Source of the DNA: Prevotella sp. CAG:924
Lineage (GTDB): Bacteria > Bacteroidota > Bacteroidia > Bacteroidales > Bacteroidaceae
Direction: 5' to 3'
Assembly (NCBI GenBank): GCA_000431975.1
Contig: HF988503.1
Coordinates: forward strand, 1-12,213
DNA: 12,213 nt
Part shown: piece by piece, positions 1-6,351 of the stretch
Layout: every line of letters begins with the position of its first letter
Position numbering within the stretch: position 1 is the first letter of the stretch
Made by a program: the position numbers and the translations under genes
The notes under the pieces: model-generated
What the model was told of the DNA's origin: nothing
The model's input: the letters and a program-made list of their open reading frames with translations, nothing else
Database searches by the model: none

Positions 1-35
1 CCCCCAGCTGCGTGCCTCGCGCCTCGCTGCGCTCC

Positions 36-67
36 GTCGCACCCTACGTGGGTGCGTGGATTGAAAC
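36..67 (+). repeat. CRISPR repeat, best-preserved copy
   Basis: This 32-bp copy has an intact stem: CGCACCC pairs with GGGTGCG around the loop TACGT. I used it as the local consensus. The neighbouring copy at 101-132 differs at two positions, C to T in the left stem arm and C to T in the loop. The stem change still allows a G-U pair. Confidence 0.93.
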
Positions 68-167
68 GCAACATACGACGGCGCTGTGGAGACGACTTTT
101 GTCGCACTCTATGTGGGTGCGTGGATTGAAACACCAACAGCGAGGAAATGAAGAATAAGCTTGCACA

Positions 168-197
168 GTCCACCCTACGTGGGCGCGTGGATTGAAC
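168..197 (+). repeat. Degenerate terminal CRISPR repeat
   Basis: Compared with the copy at 36-67 this one lacks the G after GTC, has GGGCGCG instead of GGGTGCG in the right arm, and ends GATTGAAC with one A fewer. The deletion and the arm change weaken the hairpin. It is followed by AT-rich DNA with no further repeats, as expected for the last, oldest repeat of an array. Confidence 0.9.
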
Positions 198-292
198 TTT
201 TTGTTTCTTACAAGCTACAAATGACTTTATGCGAGTGACTATTGTTTTTGTTTATATAGCTAAATCAGTAAAAGACGGAGAGATAGCATAGA

Positions 293-336
293 AAGGCCGC
301 GTGTCAAGGTGGATAGAGCCCTTGACACGTGGCCTT
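293..336 (-). terminator. Long inverted repeat, probable terminator of the GH3 gene
   Basis: A 17-bp arm at 293-309 pairs with 320-336 across a 10-base loop, with one mismatch (G versus A in the arms). It lies 54 bp beyond the GH3 stop codon. On the minus strand the hairpin is followed by only a short T-rich run (TTTC), so it is a plausible but not textbook intrinsic terminator. It could also stop CRISPR transcription from the left, although no T-tract follows it on the plus strand. The rest of 198-389 is AT-rich trailer DNA without a supportable gene. Confidence 0.6.
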
Positions 337-389
337 AAATGTTTACGGGATTATGTATTCAGATCGGTGGGAGGCTGGGGCCTCTGCGG

Positions 390-2966
390 TCATTGGATAT
401 CTACGCTGATCTTGTTGAGGTCCTGGTCCGCACTGGATGTGCCGACCATGATGTCGTATTTGCCCGGTACGACTCTCATCGTGTTGGTCTCCACGTCCCA
501 GCCTTCAAACGACTTGCGCGGGAAGTCGATCTCCACAGTCTTGGTCTCTCCGGCGTTGAGGCTGACACGTGCGAAGCCGCGCAGGGATTTCAGTGGTCCG
601 GTGGTGTCGGCGGTATTGCGCATATAAGCCTGGACGATCTCCACGCCGTCCCGTTTTCCCGTATTGCTGACCTTGACGGTGATCTTGCCGCTGGTGGCAT
701 CATATGCCGGCGTGCCGACCTTAAAGGTGGTGTAGCTCAGACCATAGCCGAAGGGGAACAAGGGCGCGCCCTTGAAATAGCGGTAGGTGCGGTTGGCCAT
801 GTCGTAGTCGTCGAACGGAGGCAGTTGGCTGTCGTCCTTATAGAAGGTGACAGGAAGCTTGCCGCCAGGGTTGTAGTCGCCGAAAAGGACGTCGGCCACG
901 GCCGTGCCTCCCTGCTCGCCGGGATACCAGGCCTGCAGGATGGCATCGCAGGTCTGCAGCTCGGGGGTAAGGGCCACGGCGCTGCCGCTGCAGTTGACCA
1001 GCACGACTTTCTTGCCGGCCTCATGGAGCGCCTTGAGGAGATCGCGCTGGACGGCAGGCAGCTCAATGCTGGTGCGGTCGCCGTTGTCGAAGCCCACTTC
1101 CGTGACCTTGGCTTCCTCGCGCTCGAGATTGGGAGATATGCCGCCGATGAACACCACGGTGCCGGCATCCCCGACCGCGTTCGTCACCTCGGGGATGGTG
1201 AGCTGCCTGATCCTGGACACGTCAAAGCCCAGGGAGGCGCCGGTGCCGAACTGGACGTAATCCAACCGGATGTCATAGGTGGTGCCGGCCTTGACCTTGA
1301 GCTGGGTCTCCTCGAGCCGCACCTCATCCATATTGTGCTTCACGGCAAGCGTGTCGCCGTTGACGATCAGGCGCATCTTGCCGTCGTTGAGGCATCGTAT
1401 GGATAATGTCTCGGTCTTTCTGGCCGTGAACTTGCCGTCGAACCTCGCGGAGAAGCCGGTGAGCGCTACCCCCGGGGCAAAGACGGTGTTGCCGCCCGTG
1501 TCGAATTGCGGATGGCTCGAATAGCTGCCTTCGTAGACGGGCGTGCCTTCCATCCTGGAGTTGTTCCAGAAGCGTGCGCTCATGCCGGCCTTGCCGTCAC
1601 GCCCGGTCATCTGTCTGAAGATGCTTTCATTCTCGGTCATCGTGGTAATGTCGCATCCCTTCACGTAGCGGACGCCGGGGCCCAGTTTGTTGCGGATGCC
1701 TTCCAGCACGGTCACCGTATGGGTGGGCTGACCGTAATAGATGCCCCACATCATCGTGGAGTCGGCGGCATTGGGACCCATGACGACGATCTTGGACGCG
1801 TCTTTCTCCAAGGGCAACGTGTTGTCCTTGTTGTGCAGCAGCACCATCTGCTCGCGTGCCATGGTCAGCGCCAGGTCCTTGTGGGCCTGGCAGGCGATGA
1901 CGCTCTCGGGTATGCGGGTCCATTCGACGAGGGAGTCGGGATCGAAATCACCCAGCTCGAACCTTGCCTCAAGCAGCTTCGTGACGCTACGGTCGATCTG
2001 CTCCTCCGTGATGGCGCCGGCCTTGACGGCCTCGGGTAGTGTCTGATAGTTGCTGCCACATTCAAGGTCGGTACCGCTGAGGACGGCCTTGGCGGAGGCT
2101 GTCCTGGCATCGGGCGAGACGCCATGGGCTCCCGGCATCCAGAAGTCGCTGATGGCTCCGCAGTCGCTCACCACCAGTCCCCGGAAGCCCCACTCGTCGC
2201 GGAGGATCTGCCGCAGCAGCTTGTTGCTGCCGCAGCAGGGCTCGCCCTCGAAGCGCTGATAGGCGCACATCACCTCCTTGACGCCGCCGATCTGCACGAG
2301 GTCCTTGAAGGCAGGGAGGTAGGTCTCCCACAGGTCGCGGGGAGACAGGTCCTCGATGTTGAAATGGTGGCGGGTCTTTTCCGGTCCGCTGTGGACGGCA
2401 AAGTGCTTGGCACAGGCATAGAGCTTCGCATACTTATGCCCGGCAGGACCTTGCAGGCCCCGTACGACGGCCAGACCCATGCGTGAGTTCATGTAGGGGT
2501 CCTCACCATACGTCTCCTGGCCACGCCCCCACCGGGGATCGCGGAAGATGTTGATGTTGGGCGTCCAGAACGACAGGCCCTGGTAGCGGCCGACGCTGCC
2601 TTTCCTGCGCTGCGCCGTGTTCTTGGCACGGGCCTCGTCGCTGACGGCGGTATAGATACGTTCGAGCAGGGCATCGTCAAAAGAGGCGGCCATACCGATA
2701 CATGAGGGAAAGACCGTGCTGAAGCCGTTGCGCCCTACGCCGTGCAGGGCCTCGCTCCACCATGCGAACTGGGGTATCCCCAGACGGGGGATGGCGTTCG
2801 ACTGGTCCTGCATCAGACTGGCTTTCTCTTCCAGCGTGAGGCGGCCGCACAGATCGGTGGCACGTTCCTTGGCGGACAGGTTCGGGTTCTGGTAGGGCAG
2901 CGTCTGTGCTCCGCCGGCTACGGCATATAGGATGGCTGCAAAAATCAATAGTTTTCGTTGTTTCAT
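390..2966 (-). CDS. Secreted GH3 beta-xylosidase / beta-glucosidase with PA14 insertion
   Basis: This 858-residue glycoside hydrolase family 3 enzyme is predicted to release terminal xylose or glucose from beta-linked oligosaccharides in the periplasm. A signal peptide (basic MKQRK, then a hydrophobic stretch to about residue 20, AGGA-Q) has no lipobox. The N-terminal barrel shows SEALHG (71-76), RDPRWGRG (142-149), KHF (187-189) and the nucleophile motif VVSDCG with Asp268. The GH3 C-terminal domain starts near 385 and is interrupted at about 455-590 by a PA14-like domain. Candidate acid/base glutamates are at 615-618 (EREE). A fibronectin-III-like domain ends the protein (about 755-830). 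Length and layout match Prevotella Xyl3-type xylosidases, so xylan side-product degradation is likely; glucosidase activity cannot be excluded. No SusC/SusD genes are nearby, so it is not in a visible polysaccharide utilisation locus. The start is well supported by the signal peptide. Confidence 0.93.
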   Translation of the reverse strand: MKQRKLLIFAAILYAVAGGAQTLPYQNPNLSAKERATDLCGRLTLEEKASLMQDQSNAIPRLGIPQFAWWSEALHGVGRNGFSTVFPSCIGMAASFDDALLERIYTAVSDEARAKNTAQRRKGSVGRYQGLSFWTPNINIFRDPRWGRGQETYGEDPYMNSRMGLAVVRGLQGPAGHKYAKLYACAKHFAVHSGPEKTRHHFNIEDLSPRDLWETYLPAFKDLVQIGGVKEVMCAYQRFEGEPCCGSNKLLRQILRDEWGFRGLVVSDCGAISDFWMPGAHGVSPDARTASAKAVLSGTDLECGSNYQTLPEAVKAGAITEEQIDRSVTKLLEARFELGDFDPDSLVEWTRIPESVIACQAHKDLALTMAREQMVLLHNKDNTLPLEKDASKIVVMGPNAADSTMMWGIYYGQPTHTVTVLEGIRNKLGPGVRYVKGCDITTMTENESIFRQMTGRDGKAGMSARFWNNSRMEGTPVYEGSYSSHPQFDTGGNTVFAPGVALTGFSARFDGKFTARKTETLSIRCLNDGKMRLIVNGDTLAVKHNMDEVRLEETQLKVKAGTTYDIRLDYVQFGTGASLGFDVSRIRQLTIPEVTNAVGDAGTVVFIGGISPNLEREEAKVTEVGFDNGDRTSIELPAVQRDLLKALHEAGKKVVLVNCSGSAVALTPELQTCDAILQAWYPGEQGGTAVADVLFGDYNPGGKLPVTFYKDDSQLPPFDDYDMANRTYRYFKGAPLFPFGYGLSYTTFKVGTPAYDATSGKITVKVSNTGKRDGVEIVQAYMRNTADTTGPLKSLRGFARVSLNAGETKTVEIDFPRKSFEGWDVETNTMRVVPGKYDIMVGTSSADQDLNKISVDIQ

Positions 2967-3064
2967 TATTTTAGGTATGTATTGTTTTTCGGTTGTCTCC
3001 GGTCATTCGGTCGGCCGGATGCCGGGAGACGGACTCCCGGGTTGAGGCTGGTGGGAAGACGGCC

Positions 3065-3090
3065 GGGCAGTGGGGGAGGGCCGTGGAGGG
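3065..3090 (+). other. G-quadruplex motif upstream of the GH3 gene
   Basis: Four G-runs fit the G3+N1-7 rule: 3065-3067, 3072-3076, 3078-3080 and 3088-3090, with loops of 4, 1 and 7 bases. It sits about 100 bp before the start of the minus-strand GH3 gene, so the G-rich strand is the template strand and the mRNA would carry the C-rich complement. A small hairpin (CCGGGAG / CTCCCGG, 3022-3040) lies between it and the gene. I saw no TAnnTTTG promoter in the 225-bp gap (2967-3191). Whether the motif folds or matters is unknown. Confidence 0.45.
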
Positions 3091-3191
3091 TTAGGATTAG
3101 TCGTGGCACAGTCTGCGTACCGCCGGCTGTGGCTGTGGGCATGGATCGCTGTTCAGCAGAGGAGGCCGTGCGCTGACGGACCAGCCTGCCG

Positions 3192-4052
3192 TCATTCGGC
3201 GATCTCCACTTGCTTGGGCGCTCCGATGGTGAGCCGTTGCAGGTCATAATAGGAGCCGTTGTAGACATTGAGGTCGACATACCCGCCTATGCCGGGCAAT
3301 GTGCCGGCATCGGTGTGCTGCCAGAATTTCCAACGTCCCTTGAACTGCATCTTGTCGACATAGTAGTGGGCAATCCAATAAGGATAGTCGTCGAAGACAG
3401 GTGCGGAGAGATACTGCTCCTTAAATTTATAATAGGTATAGATGATGGGCTTCACGCCGTAGCGGTCCTCGACGATGTGGAGCCATGTGAGCACGTCGGT
3501 CTGGAAATCCTCCACGCTCTGTTCCTTCGGCTTGTGCTCGATGTCGAGGACAGGAGGCAGGTCGCCTTTCTCCAGATGGACCTTGTCGAGGAAATGGTAT
3601 GCCTGTGAGCGGGCGGAGGAATGTATGCTCCAGAAATGATAGGCTCCGCGTACGAAGCCATATTCACGGGCCTGATAGAAGTTCACCTCGAATTTGGGAT
3701 CGAGGCGCGTGCTGCCCTCCGTCGACTTGACGATGACGAACTGGATGGGGAAGCCGTGGATCCTGGCCTTCGACCGCACGTCGTCCCAATGGATGTTGCC
3801 TTGGTAATGGGAGACGTCGATGCCATGGATCTCATAGCCGTCAGGATATTTGGCGTCGCCGTAGAGCGCGCGCCAGCGGAACCCTGTCGGGGAGACGAAA
3901 AAGAAATAGAAGATCCAGATGTAGCCTACGATGACGAGCAACCCACCGAGCGCCCAGGCCCATCGGGGGCCATGCTGCAGGAAAGGCAGATGGAGAAAAG
4001 CAACTGTATGCGGGGTGCGTCGTGTGCGCCGTCGTGTCCTACGTTTAGTCAT
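3192..4052 (-). CDS. Membrane-anchored GH25 lysozyme-like muramidase
   Basis: This 286-residue protein belongs to glycoside hydrolase family 25, which cuts the MurNAc-GlcNAc beta-1,4 bond of peptidoglycan. A very basic N-terminus (KRRTRRRTRR) and one membrane segment (about 31-53, WAWALGG to FYFFF) suggest an inner-membrane anchor with the catalytic domain in the periplasm. The GH25 domain runs from about 74: GIDVSHYQG with Asp79, VIVKSTEG (106-113), GAYHF (136-140), the catalytic PPVLDIEH with Asp170 and Glu172, then WIAHY (226-230), WQH (244-246) and VDLNVYNG (259-266). All expected active-site acids are present. It starts 20 bp after the terminator arm that follows pfp, and I found no clear promoter of its own, so read-through may contribute. 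Roles in wall remodelling or in attack on other bacteria are both possible; the anchor favours remodelling. Confidence 0.92.
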   Translation of the reverse strand: MTKRRTRRRTRRTPHTVAFLHLPFLQHGPRWAWALGGLLVIVGYIWIFYFFFVSPTGFRWRALYGDAKYPDGYEIHGIDVSHYQGNIHWDDVRSKARIHGFPIQFVIVKSTEGSTRLDPKFEVNFYQAREYGFVRGAYHFWSIHSSARSQAYHFLDKVHLEKGDLPPVLDIEHKPKEQSVEDFQTDVLTWLHIVEDRYGVKPIIYTYYKFKEQYLSAPVFDDYPYWIAHYYVDKMQFKGRWKFWQHTDAGTLPGIGGYVDLNVYNGSYYDLQRLTIGAPKQVEIAE

Positions 4053-4072
4053 CTATTGTGTTGATATTAAAG

Positions 4073-4104
4073 AAGGGCATTCTGTCCTTCGACGGAATGC
4101 CCTT
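4073..4104 (-). terminator. Intrinsic terminator of pfp
   Basis: The perfect 10-bp arms AAGGGCATTC (4073-4082) and GAATGCCCTT (4095-4104) are extended inside by GTC/GAC pairing around a 4-base loop. On the minus strand the hairpin is followed by TTCTTTAATA, a U-rich tail. It starts 19 bp after the pfp stop codon. On the plus strand it is followed by TTTATCT, so it may work in both directions. Confidence 0.85.
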
Positions 4105-4122
4105 TTATCTATTCTTGAGAAT

Positions 4123-5769
4123 TTACTTCTGTCCGTTCTCCAGAGCCAGTGTGATGGTGGTGCGGTCGCAAACCTCTGCGGGACCCCAGTACTGGATAGG
4201 ACCGGGATAAACGAAGCAGGTGTCCTTAGCCCACTGGTCACGATGCTCAGCGAACTTCTTGAAGGGTGCGCCGTCAAGCTCTACGAGAGCCTTACGGATC
4301 ACAGGCTTCATCTCGCCGTTACGACGCTCCATGTTCATCATCATGGTGATGGGCACACCACCGGCCTTCCACTCATCGGTAGGAGCAGAGAGGTTCTTGA
4401 CGATGGCCATGTAACCGGTCTTGCCGTTGGCGATCAGGTTAGCGGCGCTTACACCCAGGGCGTAGCAGTAGTCGGCATCGAAGTTAGAAGGAGCAGCGCA
4501 GCGGCCCTCATAACCAAAGAAGTGGTGCTGGGCAGCGAACTTGCCCTCGTACTTGCCTTCCTTCTTCCACTCAGCCAGCTTGGCAGCTACCATGTCGGAG
4601 AGCAGCTTCTCGGTCTCGATGAGAGATACCTGTACGTTTCCGTGAGGATCGCGGTCGAGAGACAGCTGACGGGCAACCTCGGTAGGCAGGGTCTCGAAGG
4701 TAGCGGCGTTCTCCTTGCTCAGGTGAGCGAGGATGTACTCGCGCTGTGCCTGTGCGTCGAGGTCCTTATAGTCTGCACCGTGAGCAGCGAGCAGGTCGTT
4801 GAGCTCGTCGATGAGACGGCCGATGGCGGGGATGAACTCGATTAGGCCCTCGGGGATCAGTACGACACCGAAGTTGTCACCACGGCTGGCGCGGTCGGCA
4901 ACGGCAGTGGCGATCTGCTCTACGATCTGGTTGAGGGTCATGTCCTTCTGCTCAACCTCCTCAGATACGATGCAGATGTTGGGCTGTGTCTGCAGGGCGC
5001 ACTCCAGGGCGATGTGAGAAGCCGAACGGCCCATCAGCTTGATGAAGTGCCAGTACTTGCGGGCAGAGTTGGCGTCGCGCTCGATGTTGCCGATCAGCTC
5101 AGAGTAAACCTTCGTAGCGGTGTCGAAACCGAAAGAAGTCTCGATCTGGTCGTTCTTCAGGTCACCGTCGATGGTCTTCGGGCAGCCGATCACCTGTACG
5201 CCGTAGTTCTTGGCAGCGTAGTACTCGGCGAGCACGCAGGCGTTGGTGTTAGAGTCGTCACCACCGATGATCACGATGGCCTTGATGCCCAGCTCACGGA
5301 TGATCTCCAGACCGCTCTCGAACTGGTCAACCTTCTCCAGCTTCGTACGGCCGGAACCGATCATGTCGAAGCCACCGGTGTTGCGATACTCGTCAACGAA
5401 CTCGGGAGTCAGCTCGATGTACTTGTGGTCTACCAGACCGCCAGGACCCATCAGGAAGCCGTACACCTTGTTGTTGGGGTTGAGCTTTTTCACAGCATCG
5501 AAGATACCGCAGATCACGTTGTGACCGCCAGGAGCCTGGCCGCCGGAGAGGATAATGCCGACGTTGCCGTCCATCGTCATGGCTGTGTCGCCGGGAACGA
5601 ACTCGATCAGGGGCATGCCATACGTGTTGGGGAACAATTTCTTGATCTCATCCTGATCACCTACACTCTGAGTGGGTGCGCCTTCTTTCACCTTTACGGC
5701 ATTCTGAAGGCCCTTCGGAAGCTTCGGCTCATACTGAGCACGGGCCTTCTGCAAAAGACTCTTTTCCAT
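4123..5769 (-). CDS. pfp: Pyrophosphate--fructose 6-phosphate 1-phosphotransferase (long-form PFP)
   Basis: This cytoplasmic glycolytic enzyme (EC 2.7.1.90) reversibly phosphorylates fructose 6-phosphate with PPi instead of ATP. At 548 residues it has the length of the long PFP clade (Bacteroidota, spirochaetes, plant beta subunit), against about 320 for bacterial ATP-PFK. Visible motifs are ILSGGQAPGGHN (73-84) for the phosphoryl donor, GGDDS (169-173), where the second Asp is typical of PPi enzymes and replaces the Gly of GGDGS in ATP-PFK, the catalytic PKTIDGDL (197-204), MGR (246-248) and PEGLIEF (306-312) for sugar-phosphate binding. It has its own promoter and terminator, so it is probably monocistronic. 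The start at 5769 gives the expected N-terminus, and a typical AT-rich, SD-less leader precedes it. Confidence 0.96.
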   Translation of the reverse strand: MEKSLLQKARAQYEPKLPKGLQNAVKVKEGAPTQSVGDQDEIKKLFPNTYGMPLIEFVPGDTAMTMDGNVGIILSGGQAPGGHNVICGIFDAVKKLNPNNKVYGFLMGPGGLVDHKYIELTPEFVDEYRNTGGFDMIGSGRTKLEKVDQFESGLEIIRELGIKAIVIIGGDDSNTNACVLAEYYAAKNYGVQVIGCPKTIDGDLKNDQIETSFGFDTATKVYSELIGNIERDANSARKYWHFIKLMGRSASHIALECALQTQPNICIVSEEVEQKDMTLNQIVEQIATAVADRASRGDNFGVVLIPEGLIEFIPAIGRLIDELNDLLAAHGADYKDLDAQAQREYILAHLSKENAATFETLPTEVARQLSLDRDPHGNVQVSLIETEKLLSDMVAAKLAEWKKEGKYEGKFAAQHHFFGYEGRCAAPSNFDADYCYALGVSAANLIANGKTGYMAIVKNLSAPTDEWKAGGVPITMMMNMERRNGEMKPVIRKALVELDGAPFKKFAEHRDQWAKDTCFVYPGPIQYWGPAEVCDRTTITLALENGQK

Positions 5770-5817
5770 GTTTCTTAGTTAATCTATATGTTATTTAGAA
5801 ATGATTTTCGTTGCTTG

Positions 5818-5825
5818 CAAAATTA
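5818..5825 (-). promoter_or_regulatory. Bacteroidota -7 promoter element for pfp
   Basis: The minus strand reads TAATTTTG here, an exact fit to the Bacteroidota -7 consensus TAnnTTTG. It lies 48 bp upstream of the pfp start, leaving a short leader. There is no clean TTTG at -33, only a T-rich stretch (the A-tract at 5850-5858 on the plus strand). Confidence 0.6.
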
Positions 5826-5920
5826 CTCTTTTTCTATGATATAAGGAAGAAAAAAAACGGAAAAGCGTAAATACCATGATTTTTTTTCGGTCAGATCGAT
5901 GCGTTTCCACTTTTTTTCTC

Positions 5921-5928
5921 TATCTTTG
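5921..5928 (+). promoter_or_regulatory. Bacteroidota -7 promoter element for the 6027-9529 gene run
   Basis: TATCTTTG fits TAnnTTTG exactly and faces right, away from the pfp promoter. It is preceded by a T-tract (5911-5917). It would give a leader of roughly 90 bases before the ATG at 6027. No convincing -33 TTTG is visible. Confidence 0.55.
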
Positions 5929-5948
5929 ACCATCAATTAATATCATCC

Positions 5949-6000
5949 GGCTCCCTGCTCTTTGACGGACTTTATTCCGCAGGGGAAGGGAGAAGGAGCC
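5949..6000 (+). other. Structured 5' leader of the small-protein gene
   Basis: GGCTCC (5949-5954) can pair with GGAGCC (5995-6000), and inside it CCTGC (5954-5958) with GCAGG (5979-5983) and CGGA (5966-5969) with TCCG (5976-5979). Some pairs overlap and compete, so alternative folds are possible. It lies between the putative promoter and the start codon and matches no riboswitch family that I recognise. The last 26 bases before the ATG are A-rich and unpaired, as is usual for translation starts in this phylum. Confidence 0.35.
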
Positions 6001-6026
6001 AACTCATTTATAAAAACAACAAAGCA

Positions 6027-6296
6027 ATGGCAAACAAAAGAGATTTGAAGAAAAGCATCAATTACATTTGTCGTGATCTGTTCGCAGAAGGAGTGGCTGC
6101 TTATCTGTATGGACCGGCCAAGTCGGAAGAGCAATATAACGCGATGCTTTCGACCCTCCTCGTCGTACGTAATGATTTCGTTCATCGTATCTCACACCCT
6201 GAACCGGGCATGAAGCCCCGCGTGTATTTCAACACGCTGAAGCGTGACTTTGAACAGCAGGTGAACGATCTCATCGACCAGATCAGCAGTATCTGA
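6027..6296 (+). CDS. Small uncharacterised protein (89 aa)
   Basis: I cannot assign a function. The protein is 89 residues, charged, and predicted mostly helical, starting MANKRDLKK and ending IDQISSI. It has no signal peptide or membrane segment, so it should be cytoplasmic. One cysteine (Cys15) is present, and the sequence VVRNDFVHR in the middle is its most distinctive stretch. The length, the lack of domains and the N-terminal pattern remind me of short hypothetical proteins common in Bacteroidales, but this is recollection and not a search. It is the first gene after the rightward promoter, and the acyltransferase follows 55 bp later (13 bp if the earlier GTG is used), so the two are probably co-transcribed. 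The ATG is preceded by an A-rich tract, which supports this start. Confidence 0.82.
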   Translation: MANKRDLKKSINYICRDLFAEGVAAYLYGPAKSEEQYNAMLSTLLVVRNDFVHRISHPEPGMKPRVYFNTLKRDFEQQVNDLIDQISSI

Positions 6297-6351
6297 TCGA
6301 CGCGAGAGGGTGACCGGTGGTCGAAGGATGATCACTGTAAAGTATTTTAAT

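Larger units (their letters stand above)
1..197 (+). CRISPR. Trailer end of a type I-C-like CRISPR array (partial)
   Basis: Repeats lie at 36-67, 101-132 and about 168-197. The 32-bp unit begins GTCGCACCC and ends GTGGATTGAAAC, which matches the known I-C repeat pattern: a GC-rich hairpin followed by the ATTGAAAC that becomes the crRNA 5' handle. Spacers are 68-100 (33 bp) and 133-167 (35 bp). Bases 1-35 have spacer length and probably follow a repeat just outside the window. The orientation of the handle means transcription runs left to right, so the decayed last repeat marks the leader-distal end. The leader and cas genes should lie to the left and are not in this window. The subtype is inferred from the repeat only. 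Confidence 0.95.

Noticed and set aside
371..384. GAGGC/GCCTC hairpin just after the GH3 stop
   Set aside because: The stem is only 5 bp and no U-run follows; the inverted repeat at 293-336 is a better terminator candidate.
339..1406. Long plus-strand open frame (355 aa) inside the GH3 gene
   Set aside because: It is antisense to a well-supported GH3 coding region and has no recognisable domain; high GC content readily creates such shadow frames.
3022..3040. 7-bp hairpin as a terminator of the GH25 gene
   Set aside because: No T-tract follows it on either strand; kept only as part of the structured gap.
2958..3176. Possible 72-aa gene in the GH3-GH25 gap
   Set aside because: The translation is Arg/Gly-rich without recognisable features, and it starts inside the GH3 start region on the opposite strand.
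5014..5778. Plus-strand open frame of 254 aa over pfp
   Set aside because: It is wholly antisense to the conserved PFP sequence and shows no domain or ribosome-binding context.
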